Program-made: the position numbers and the translations under genes
Notes under the pieces: generated by a model
Told to the model about the DNA's origin: nothing
Seen by the model: only the letters and a program-made list of their open reading frames with translations
The model's database searches: none
DNA from: DASRBN01 sp035294305
GTDB taxonomy: Bacteria > Chloroflexota > Ktedonobacteria > Ktedonobacterales > Ktedonobacteraceae
Reading direction: 5' to 3'
Assembly (NCBI GenBank): GCA_035294305.1
Contig: DATGLD010000030.1
Span: 327,877-391,876 of the forward strand
Length of the DNA stretch: 64,000 bases
Shown: positions 17,306-25,173 of the stretch, piece by piece
Layout: every line of letters begins with the position of its first letter
Position numbering within the stretch: the first letter of the stretch is position 1

Positions 17306-19015
17306 ATGGCAGACCGGACAAACCAGCGGCTTGGCAATTATCACATCGTTCGCCTCATCGGGCGCGGGGGATTCGCCGAAGTGTATCTCGCTGAGCATAT
17401 CTACCTCAAAACGCAGGTTGCCATCAAGCTACTACAGACGCGGGTGTCGAACGAAGACGATATGAAAGGTTTTCTTCAAGAGGCCCAGACCATTGCTCGC
17501 CTGATTCATCCCAATATCGTGCGCGTCACCGACTTTGGTGTGGATGGCGAAACACCCTATCTCGTTATGGACTATGCTCCCAATGGTACGCTGCGCCAGC
17601 GCCACCCAAAGGGTTCGGTTCTGTCGCTGCCCACGATTGTGACCTATGCAAAACAGGTGGCCGTAGCCCTGCAATATGCGCATGACGAAAAGCTGATTCA
17701 TCGCGATATCAAACCTGAAAACATGCTGCTTGGGCGAAAAGACGAAATTTTGTTGAGTGATTTTGGTGTCGCCCTGGTCGCTCAAAGTTCGCGTTACCAG
17801 AATACGCAGGATGTGGTGGGAACGGTAGCCTACATGTCCCCCGAACAGATTCAGGGGAAACCGCGACCGGCCAGCGATCAATATTCTCTGGGCGTTGTCG
17901 TCTACGAATGGTTGAGCGGAGATCGTCCTTTCCATGGCTCATTTACTGAGCTGTGTACGCAGCATATGTTTGCCGCTCCCCCGCCGTTGCGGGAGAAGGT
18001 TCCAACAATTCATCCTCTCGTTGAGCAGGTCGTATCTATGGCACTCGCTAAAGACTACAAGCAGCGCTTTGGGAGCGTGCAAGCGTTTGCCAATGCGCTA
18101 GAGCAGGCGAGCAAAATAGAGCAATCAACCGAAACAAATGTGAAAGCTCCAACTCCGCCACCCCCTCCTAAGCCCGTATCAACGGTTCCACCAACCTTAG
18201 CCGCATCTCCCTCAGTGCCGCTACAATCCTCTATTCCCCCGCAGCAACCCACTCCTATCCCAACACCACCCCCACCGCCTGTATCGGGTCATTCCTACCC
18301 ATCTTATCCTTCTTATACGACCCAGCAATATGCATCCTATCCTCAGCAGCATGTACAGGGACCGGCTCAGCAGTCACCCACACGGAAGGTGAAAATATGG
18401 GGCATCGGATTGCGACAGGTTATTGCAATGAGCATAGGAACGGCTCTCTTTACTAGCGCCGGTTATGCCATCGATACCCTGGTTGTCCATGCTGCCGCCA
18501 GTTCATCATCCACACTGTTCAACCCTATTTTCCCATCCGTATCGAGCAGTTTTCTCGGCTACCTAAGCCTGGGCGGTCTCCTGACTGGCCTGATTTTCGT
18601 CATCCCCCTGTTCTTTGCTGTAGAGTTTGGCCCGTGGGTTGGAGTCATCGTAGCAGCAGCTGGGAACTGGCTTGCCGATACTATCTCTACCTACCGTGAT
18701 TATTTTGGAGTACAGTGGTACTGGTATGTGGCGATTGCCGTTCTGGGCTTCGTTGCCGGTCTCTCTCTGGCCATCGCTCGGGGGCGGTTCAACAAATTCA
18801 GTAGTTTTTTCATCGCCCTATTTATGAGCGCGGTCGCCATATTTCTTTATTTCCTTCTAGGTATTTTCGGCGACAGTAGAATCTATTCATACGTCCAAAG
18901 CAACTTTGGACCCGAATTAGTCGGCCTCACTCTCACTACTATGGTGAGCCTGATACCGCTTCTTATCGTGCTCCTGATTTACAACGCTGTCACCGGAAAA
19001 ATGAGGCAGGCATAG
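17306..19015 (+). CDS. second Ser/Thr protein kinase fused to an ECF S-like membrane domain
   Basis: 569 residues from the second of two tandem ATGs, chosen for its spacing from AGAGGTG. Kinase domain ~10-265 is intact: LIGRGGFAEVYLAE, K41 in VAIKLL, D134 in IHRDIKPEN, D152 in SDFG, MSPEQI. A ~120-residue linker is Pro-rich (TPPPPPKP, IPTPPPPPV) and Tyr/Gln-rich. The C-terminal ~185 residues contain five or six helices with IFVIPLFFAVEFGPWVGVIV and VLGFVAGLSLAIA, matching the S-like protein at 13610 and the first kinase. Paralogue of the first kinase, with its own promoter. Confidence 0.88.
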   Translation: MADRTNQRLGNYHIVRLIGRGGFAEVYLAEHIYLKTQVAIKLLQTRVSNEDDMKGFLQEAQTIARLIHPNIVRVTDFGVDGETPYLVMDYAPNGTLRQRHPKGSVLSLPTIVTYAKQVAVALQYAHDEKLIHRDIKPENMLLGRKDEILLSDFGVALVAQSSRYQNTQDVVGTVAYMSPEQIQGKPRPASDQYSLGVVVYEWLSGDRPFHGSFTELCTQHMFAAPPPLREKVPTIHPLVEQVVSMALAKDYKQRFGSVQAFANALEQASKIEQSTETNVKAPTPPPPPKPVSTVPPTLAASPSVPLQSSIPPQQPTPIPTPPPPPVSGHSYPSYPSYTTQQYASYPQQHVQGPAQQSPTRKVKIWGIGLRQVIAMSIGTALFTSAGYAIDTLVVHAAASSSSTLFNPIFPSVSSSFLGYLSLGGLLTGLIFVIPLFFAVEFGPWVGVIVAAAGNWLADTISTYRDYFGVQWYWYVAIAVLGFVAGLSLAIARGRFNKFSSFFIALFMSAVAIFLYFLLGIFGDSRIYSYVQSNFGPELVGLTLTTMVSLIPLLIVLLIYNAVTGKMRQA

Positions 19016-19157
19016 CGTAAAAGGGGAAGCATATCCCCTCTCCTCACCTCATCCTATTCCAAACAGGTACTATTTGCCCAAAAGGAATAATCCTTTGCCC
19101 GTTCCTGTTACCATAAGCAGAACGGATATATGGGGAGAGAAATGAGGGTATCTGATC

Positions 19158-20108
19158 ATGGCAAAAATATATGACGTTATCATTATCGGTTCGGGGCCGG
19201 CCGGCTATACTGCGGGGATTTATGCCGCGCGCGCTAACCTGTCGGTGTTGATGTTTCAGGGCTACCAGGTAGGCGGCCAGTTGATGCTGACCAGCGAGGT
19301 GGAGAATTATCCCGGCTTTGAAGAGGGCATTCTGGGGCCACCGATGATGGAGAAGTTCGAGATGCAGGCCAGGCGCTTTGGCACCGAGATGATCCCCGAA
19401 GATGTGAGCGCGGTCGATTTCAGTAAGCGGCCATTTAAGGTTACTGCCGATTCGGGTGATTACCTGGCTCGTACGATTATCATTGCGACCGGGGCAAGCG
19501 CGAAATGGTTGGGTTTGCCGAGCGAGACGCGCTTGCAGGGACGCGGCGTCAGCGCCTGCGCGACCTGCGATGGCTTCTTCTTCCGCAACAAGGATGTGGT
19601 CGTCGTCGGCGGTGGCGATACGGCGCTGGAAGAGGCGACTTTCCTGACCCGTTACGCCAGCCATGTCACGGTTATACATCGACGCAATAGCCTGCGCGCC
19701 AGCAAAATTATGCAGGATCGCGCCTTCAAGAATCCAAAAATCAGCTTTATCTGGGATACAGAGGTGGTTGAGGTCCTGGGCGATGATGCCGTGAATGGGG
19801 TGCGACTGCGCAATGTGAAGAATGGCGAGGAAAATGTCCTGCCAACGCAAGGATTGTTCCTGGCAATTGGACACGAGCCGAATACCGCGCTGTTCAAGGG
19901 CTTCATCGATATGGATGAAAAGGGATATATTGTTCCCGCTGAGTATACAATGACGAATATTCCCGGTGTCTTTGCCGCCGGTGATGTCACCGACCACCGC
20001 TATCGCCAGGCAGTTACCGCTGCGGGTGATGGCTGTCGCGCCGCCATCGATCTGGAACGCTGGCTCGAGAGCCAGGGCGAGGATGTCGGCGTAGAAAACT
20101 GGAACTAA
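19158..20108 (+). CDS. trxB: thioredoxin reductase
   Basis: 316 residues, normal length for bacterial TrxB. FAD-binding GSGPAGYTAGIYAARA, redox-active C134/C137 in SACATCDGF, NADPH site VVVGGGDTALEEA and C-terminal FAD motif GVFAAGDVTDHRYRQAVTAAGDG. Reduces thioredoxin with NADPH in the cytosol. Same direction as the kinases but separated by about 140 bases, including a small hairpin (AGGGGA/TCCCCT at 19022-19039). Confidence 0.95.
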   Translation: MAKIYDVIIIGSGPAGYTAGIYAARANLSVLMFQGYQVGGQLMLTSEVENYPGFEEGILGPPMMEKFEMQARRFGTEMIPEDVSAVDFSKRPFKVTADSGDYLARTIIIATGASAKWLGLPSETRLQGRGVSACATCDGFFFRNKDVVVVGGGDTALEEATFLTRYASHVTVIHRRNSLRASKIMQDRAFKNPKISFIWDTEVVEVLGDDAVNGVRLRNVKNGEENVLPTQGLFLAIGHEPNTALFKGFIDMDEKGYIVPAEYTMTNIPGVFAAGDVTDHRYRQAVTAAGDGCRAAIDLERWLESQGEDVGVENWN

Positions 20109-20113
20109 TTTTT

Positions 20114-20196
20114 GGTTTGAGAAGCGGAACAGAAAATGCCAGGGAACCAACGCTTGTGGTTGGTTCCCTGGCATTTTCTGTTCCGCTTCTCAAACC
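20114..20196. terminator. 38-bp perfect palindrome after trxB
   Basis: Two 38-base arms (20114-20151 and 20159-20196) are exact inverted complements around the seven-base loop GCTTGTG. It begins six bases after the trxB stop. It would form a very strong hairpin and may stop transcription, but it has no T-run and is longer than an ordinary terminator. Confidence 0.7.
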
Positions 20197-20201
20197 GGTA
20201 C

Positions 20202-20230
20202 TTGTCATGGAAATCGTATACCAGTATAAT
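20202..20230 (+). promoter_or_regulatory. sigma-A-type promoter of the MFS transporter gene
   Basis: TTGTCA, 17-base spacer, TATAAT, with an expected start near 20237 and a ~64-base leader containing an AGAGGGGG ribosome site. Confidence 0.75.
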
Positions 20231-20300
20231 TTACCTCAAGCCTGATGTATAGGCGATAAAATGTAAGCTCCCGGTTTTTATTGAGAGGGGGTCGATACAC

Positions 20301-21671
20301 ATGGATGTTACCGAGAATCCAGGCGGGGTTGCTGTTAGCCCCCCTGGAACCGCACCGCAGCGTCGCGTTTCCCTCTTTGACCAGGTCAACATCAATGTCT
20401 TCTGGATTGCCAACAATTTTCACTGGCAGGCATTGCTCGCCATCGTCATTCCCAGCATGGTGGTCTACTTCCTGGGCAATGCCAACAAGGACATCAACCT
20501 CGCGCTGGTCGTCGTGTGGGGTACGCTTGTCGCCTTCGTCGTCAACCCACTGGTCGGGGCCATCTCCGACTATGCCACCTTTCGCATCGGCCGCCGCCGC
20601 CCCTTTTTGATTATTGGCACGATACTCAACGTCATCGCACTCATATTATTCGCGTTCTCCCCATTCTGGTTTTCCTCCACCGCGCTCCTCGTCACCTTTA
20701 TTCTCCTGTTCTTATTGTTGCAGTTTAGCAACAACTTCGCCAATGCCCCCTGGGGAGCGATCATCGCCGACAACGTGCCACAGAATCAACGCGGCGTAAC
20801 GGCCGGACTCTTTGGCCTCTTCACCCTGCTTGGCACAATTCTGGGATCGCTAGTGGCCGGTATTATCGTCAACAAGAACAATCCCCTACCAGTGTATCGC
20901 AATGGGATTGTAGAAATCTTCGTGCTCATCGCGATTGTGCAAATCGTTTTTGTTGCGTATACGGCGTTGACTGTCAAAGAGACGCCATTGTCTTTAAGCG
21001 CGGGCCGAACGTTTCAACTCAGCACCGTCCTGAAGAGGTTTTTCTTCAAACCTTCGCGCTATCCAGACCTCTCGTGGGTGCTGCTCGCGCGTCTGCTGGT
21101 GATGATGGGAATCTGGGGCGTCTTCTACTTTCTGCAGTACTATTTCGATGACGTGCTGGGTGGGCCCGGGGTGAAAACTATCATCTTCGGCTCGCAATTC
21201 TCCGGTGAGCAATTCTCCGGCACATTATTCCTGCCCATCCTGCTGGTAGCGGCACTGCCCACCTCGATTATCGCGGGCTGGATCTCCGATCGTATCGGTC
21301 GTAAGGGGCTGGTCTACCTTTCGGGTGCGATGATGACGGTTGTGTGCCTCATCTTCATCCTCTTTCAAAGTCAATATGGAGCATTGATCGCGGGCATCTT
21401 CTTCGGCATCGGTTACGGGGCGTATACCAGCGTGGACTGGGCGCTGGCGACTGATGCCTTACCACCGACCGACGAGGCCGGCAAATTCCTGGGCATCTGG
21501 TCGGCAATGGGCATTCTGCCGCAGGTGATCGGCATTACTATCGGCGCGCTCATCTTGCAAGCCTTGCGCAGCCTGCCCAATCACTTCGGCTACACTTCGT
21601 TGTTCCTGGTGACGATTGTATATTTCACGCTGGGGACGCTAGTGATTTATCAGGTTAAGGGAGTGAAGTAG
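20301..21671 (+). CDS. MFS transporter (SLC45/GPH-like)
   Basis: 456 residues, about twelve helices. The A-motif after helix 2 is DYATFRIGRRRPFLIIG and its second-half counterpart is GWISDRIGRKGLVYL. The long N-terminal tail and the RRRPFL version of the motif resemble sugar or glycoside symporters of the SLC45/GPH group. Substrate not determinable. It has its own promoter and a hairpin shared with the convergent S9 peptidase. Confidence 0.85.
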   Translation: MDVTENPGGVAVSPPGTAPQRRVSLFDQVNINVFWIANNFHWQALLAIVIPSMVVYFLGNANKDINLALVVVWGTLVAFVVNPLVGAISDYATFRIGRRRPFLIIGTILNVIALILFAFSPFWFSSTALLVTFILLFLLLQFSNNFANAPWGAIIADNVPQNQRGVTAGLFGLFTLLGTILGSLVAGIIVNKNNPLPVYRNGIVEIFVLIAIVQIVFVAYTALTVKETPLSLSAGRTFQLSTVLKRFFFKPSRYPDLSWVLLARLLVMMGIWGVFYFLQYYFDDVLGGPGVKTIIFGSQFSGEQFSGTLFLPILLVAALPTSIIAGWISDRIGRKGLVYLSGAMMTVVCLIFILFQSQYGALIAGIFFGIGYGAYTSVDWALATDALPPTDEAGKFLGIWSAMGILPQVIGITIGALILQALRSLPNHFGYTSLFLVTIVYFTLGTLVIYQVKGVK

Positions 21672-21673
21672 GT

Positions 21674-21723
21674 CAGAAGAGGCGTACCAGGTTGCCTATG
21701 GGTAGCCTGGCACGCCTCTTCTG
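21674..21723. terminator. bidirectional terminator hairpin
   Basis: CAGAAGAGGCGT and ACGCCTCTTCTG pair perfectly, continued after one mismatch by CCAGG/CCTGG, between the convergent MFS and S9 peptidase stops. No strong T-run on either side. Confidence 0.65.
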
Positions 21724-21731
21724 GCTCGCTT

Positions 21732-23834
21732 TTAATCATACTCCTCCGGTCGAATCTCCACATATTTCAAGAACCACTCCAGCATCGTCTGCCACCGCCC
21801 GTAGAACTGGCTTTGCTTTGTGGTATTCATGTGCCATGAGGCCGGGCCGCGCACGAATTCGACGGGAACCTTGCCCATCATCTTGAGCGCCATATAGAAT
21901 TGTTCCGATTGCTCTATGGGGCAGCGCAGGTCATTTTCGGGATGGATGATGCACGTGGGCGTGGTGACGCGCGCGGCATAGGTAAGGGGCGAACGCTCGC
22001 GGTAATAGGCTTCGCGTTCGGGGTCCCAGGGATAGCCTTGCGCTTCCTTTACCATCCAGAAGCCGATATCTGAGGTGCCCACAAAACTGGCCAGGTTGGA
22101 GATACCGGCCATAGGAACGGCGGCCTTGAAGCGGTCGGTCTGTCCGATGACATACATGGTCATGTAGCCACCGTAGCTGTAGCCGGTTACTACCAGGCGC
22201 GCCGGGTCGGCAATGCCGCGCGCAATACACGCGTCGACGCCAAGCATGATATCTTGAAAGTCCCAACCGCCCCAGTCGCCCACCACCTGGCGCATAAAAT
22301 CCTGCCCGCGCCCGCTACTGCCGTGCGGATTGCAGTAGAAACTGGCAAAGCCCTGCGCCGCCAGGCACTGGAAGAATGGACTCATGCCTGTCGTGAACGT
22401 GCTATGCGGCCCGCCATGAATGCTTACCAGTAGAGGGTAGCGCACGCCCTCTCGCGCTCCGATTGGCCGTACAATCCAGCCATCGATTTCATCTCCATTG
22501 GCCCCCGCATAAGTAATGCGCTCAGGTATGCTCCAGGCAAACTGCTCCAGCTGGCGGTCGTGGAGATGCGTCAAACGCTCCATTTCCACGGATGCGGGTG
22601 CTTCGTCATCTTCGCCCTTTAGAGGTAACAGGTAGATTTCCCATGGATGAAGCAGCCGCGACTGTGCCAACAATACCCCCTGCTCGTTGGGAAACAAAGA
22701 CAGGTGGGTGGTCAGATAGTCATCATTCGTGAGGCGAGCGGGTGCATTTTGCGCGACATCCAGGCAATAGACATTGGCGGAACCACGTTCATTGACGAGA
22801 AAATAGACATATTTTCCATCTCTGCTCCATTGTGGACGGTATGGGCCGGGCAGTCCAAAATTGGAGACGGTTGGGGGAAAGGCATTGTTATCAATTTCAT
22901 CCGCCAGCGCCTTGATCTTGCCGCCTTCGCGCCCGACAAGATACAGGCGCTCGTTACAAACATCTCCTTTGCGCATATCTTGATCGGCAATCAGGATCAC
23001 GCGCTGACCATCGGGCGACCACGCATAGCTGGCTATCTGCAAGGTTCCATCAGTAATGCAGCGAGCATCTCCCGTCTCGTGGTTGATCAGCCACAGGTCG
23101 GTGACCATGGAGCCGTCTCGATCTTCGTTTCGATTGCATAATACAGATATTTCCTGGCTATTGGGCAGCCAGCACGGCAGCCCATGGTCATAGTCGCCAG
23201 AGGTGAGGCGTCGAATGGCGGCTGGATCAAGCGTAATATCGTCGCTGGATGGCGCGGGCATCACGAAAAGCTGATCGAACCTTTCGAAGAGGCCACGTCC
23301 ATCGAGGCGATACCAGATTTTGTTGATGGTACGCTCGTGAAAACGTTCCGCGTCCTCGTATTTCTTCTTATCAGCCCCCTCCAGCGTTTTGCGCCCCACC
23401 AGCAGGTCATCGTCGTCTGTTGGAAATGCGCTGGCGACCAAGGCGATCCACTGCCCATCAGGCGACCAGGCAGCATCGTTGACTCCATGCAGCATATTCG
23501 TGAGTTTGCGGGCTTCGCCGCCATCGGTGTTAATCACCCATAATTGCTTCTTTTCTTCTTCGCGGTTGGATATGAACAGCAGGTGCAGACTATCGGGGGC
23601 CCAGGTGGGATTCAGGTCATTTTTGCTGCCGCTTGTCAGCTGGCGCGCCGTCCCTATGGCGTGTCCATGCTCATCGAGATGGAGCAGCCAGATGGCATTT
23701 TGCCTGGTATCTTTTGCTTTATCCTTGCTCTGCATCACGAATGCTACGCGCCTGCCGTCCGGGGAAAGCGCGATATTGCCCATTTCTTTGAATTGCCAGA
23801 CATCATCATAAGAAAGTTTGCGGGTTGCTGTCAT
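21732..23834 (-). CDS. S9 family peptidase (acylaminoacyl-peptidase/DPP-like)
   Basis: 700 residues. The N-terminal ~420 residues are a TolB/WD40-like beta-propeller with repeated WSPDGQxI segments (AAWSPDGQWIALV, YAWSPDGQRVILI, QWSRDGKYVYFL). The C-terminal alpha/beta hydrolase carries the nucleophile in VTGYSYGGYMT, the oxyanion region SIHGGPHSTF, an Asp in HPENDLRCP, and a late His in ASWHMN. Cytosolic oligopeptidase that trims short peptides. No signal peptide. The ATG is preceded by AAAGGTTC. Confidence 0.9.
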   Translation of the reverse strand: MTATRKLSYDDVWQFKEMGNIALSPDGRRVAFVMQSKDKAKDTRQNAIWLLHLDEHGHAIGTARQLTSGSKNDLNPTWAPDSLHLLFISNREEEKKQLWVINTDGGEARKLTNMLHGVNDAAWSPDGQWIALVASAFPTDDDDLLVGRKTLEGADKKKYEDAERFHERTINKIWYRLDGRGLFERFDQLFVMPAPSSDDITLDPAAIRRLTSGDYDHGLPCWLPNSQEISVLCNRNEDRDGSMVTDLWLINHETGDARCITDGTLQIASYAWSPDGQRVILIADQDMRKGDVCNERLYLVGREGGKIKALADEIDNNAFPPTVSNFGLPGPYRPQWSRDGKYVYFLVNERGSANVYCLDVAQNAPARLTNDDYLTTHLSLFPNEQGVLLAQSRLLHPWEIYLLPLKGEDDEAPASVEMERLTHLHDRQLEQFAWSIPERITYAGANGDEIDGWIVRPIGAREGVRYPLLVSIHGGPHSTFTTGMSPFFQCLAAQGFASFYCNPHGSSGRGQDFMRQVVGDWGGWDFQDIMLGVDACIARGIADPARLVVTGYSYGGYMTMYVIGQTDRFKAAVPMAGISNLASFVGTSDIGFWMVKEAQGYPWDPEREAYYRERSPLTYAARVTTPTCIIHPENDLRCPIEQSEQFYMALKMMGKVPVEFVRGPASWHMNTTKQSQFYGRWQTMLEWFLKYVEIRPEEYD

Positions 23835-23953
23835 GGAGAACCTTTCTATAGCTTCTTTTTAGCTAGCGGATGAGAGGTATGCGTTGAAAGAAGTGATATA
23901 GGATAAGCAGGCCAATAATGGTTTTTCACAACGTATTCCGGTAAGGAATGCGC

Positions 23954-24025
23954 GGGCCGATTTATCGCGCCCAGCGCCGATAAATCGGCCCCTACGCGGC
24001 GAAGCCGTAGGGGCCGATTTATCGG
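23954..24025. repeat. palindromic GATTTATCG repeat element
   Basis: Three related arms: GGGCCGATTTATCGCGCCC (23954), CCGATAAATCGGCCCCTACG (23977-23996) and its exact complement CGTAGGGGCCGATTTATCGG (24006-24025). The last two form a 20-bp hairpin. Related units occur at 32094 and inside a coding region at 39824. Confidence 0.75.
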
Positions 24026-24111
24026 CTTCATGTACGTTACCCGAATCCTTTGCTAAAGCGTCTCATTGCGCCTCTCACGGCATACCCAGCATTCAATTGC
24101 TGTAGTATCAA

Positions 24112-25035
24112 TTACTTGATCGAGCCTTCGTAGATGCCCATGACGGTTCCAAGGAACTTGAGCGCATCGTCCTTCTTGCGCTGGAACGAGTTGCGACCAA
24201 TGATGGAGCCGAAACCGCCGCCATCGCGAATGGCGCGGGCTTCCTCAAAGAACTGCTCGTCGGCGGCATACGTCCCGCCGGAGAAAATGACGATCCTGCG
24301 TCCGTCGAACGCGCTTTGCACGACATGGTGGACGCGCTCGGCAAGCGTCGAAATGGGGATTTCATACTTCTGGTAGACTTTTTGCGCTTCCGCCAGCTCC
24401 ACTTTCGCGCTGGGCAGCTTGACCTTGATGATATCCGCGCCCAGTTGCGCCGCGATCTGGGCAGCGTAGGCCACGACATCAACCGCCGTCTCGCCCTCTT
24501 TGCTCAGGCCGCTGCCACGCGGGTACGACCAGACAACGACCGCGAGTCCGCTGGCCTTGGCTTCTTCGGCCAGTTCGCGCAGTTCCTCGTACATGGTAGT
24601 CGCCTGCGCGGAGCCGGGGTAGATGGTGAAACCGACGGCGGCACAGCCCAGGCGCAGAGCATCGCCAACACCGGCAGTAACCGCCGAAATGGGGTCTTTC
24701 TCGTCGTGCAACAGGTCATGATTGTTGCACTTCAGAATCAAGGGCACTTCACCGACATAATCCGAGACACCTGCTTCCAACAAACCCAGTGGAGCGGCAT
24801 AGGCATTGCAGCCCGCTTCAATGGCAAGCTGGAAAAAATAGCGGGGGTCATAACTGGCAGGATTGGGCGCGAAACTACGCGCCGGGCCATGTTCAAAGCC
24901 CTGGTCTACCGGCAGGATGACCATTTTTCCGGTGCCTGCCAGCCGGCCATGGTTCAGCATACGCGCGAGATTGGCTCGCACACCTGGATTTTCGCTGGCG
25001 TACCAGCTTAAAATTTCACGAACTCGGTCGTTCAT
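24112..25035 (-). CDS. fbaB: class I fructose-bisphosphate aldolase (FbaB/DhnA type)
   Basis: 307 residues from MNDRVREI, which has AAGGAAC upstream. Family features are ILPVDQGFEHGP (substrate binding), the Schiff-base lysine in ADIIKVKLP, and phosphate-binding GGGFGSIIGRNSFQR near the end. Cleaves fructose 1,6-bisphosphate to triose phosphates in glycolysis, and may run in reverse for gluconeogenesis. Monocistronic, between the S9 peptidase and the APC permease. Confidence 0.92.
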   Translation of the reverse strand: MNDRVREILSWYASENPGVRANLARMLNHGRLAGTGKMVILPVDQGFEHGPARSFAPNPASYDPRYFFQLAIEAGCNAYAAPLGLLEAGVSDYVGEVPLILKCNNHDLLHDEKDPISAVTAGVGDALRLGCAAVGFTIYPGSAQATTMYEELRELAEEAKASGLAVVVWSYPRGSGLSKEGETAVDVVAYAAQIAAQLGADIIKVKLPSAKVELAEAQKVYQKYEIPISTLAERVHHVVQSAFDGRRIVIFSGGTYAADEQFFEEARAIRDGGGFGSIIGRNSFQRKKDDALKFLGTVMGIYEGSIK

Positions 25036-25145
25036 CTCTCTTGTTCCTTTCTTTTCTTTCTCTTTTCTTGAGCCTTGTCCTATCTTCACCTGGCAATACT
25101 ACAGGAGACAAATTGCCTGATCTCTTTGTATTGTATCACTTGCCA

Positions 25146-25172
25146 GGGCCATTCTGAGCGAAGGGGAAGAAT
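25146..25172. repeat. CATTCTGAGCG-type repeat
   Basis: GGCCATTCTGAGCGAAGGGG AAGAATCTC: the arms ATTCT and AGAAT flank GAGCGAAGGGGA. A diverged copy of the element at 17151, abutting the stop of the APC permease gene. Confidence 0.55.
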
Positions 25173-25173
25173 C

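Noticed and set aside
19044..20174. 376-codon minus-strand open frame
   Set aside because: Antisense of trxB; the plus strand encodes an intact thioredoxin reductase.
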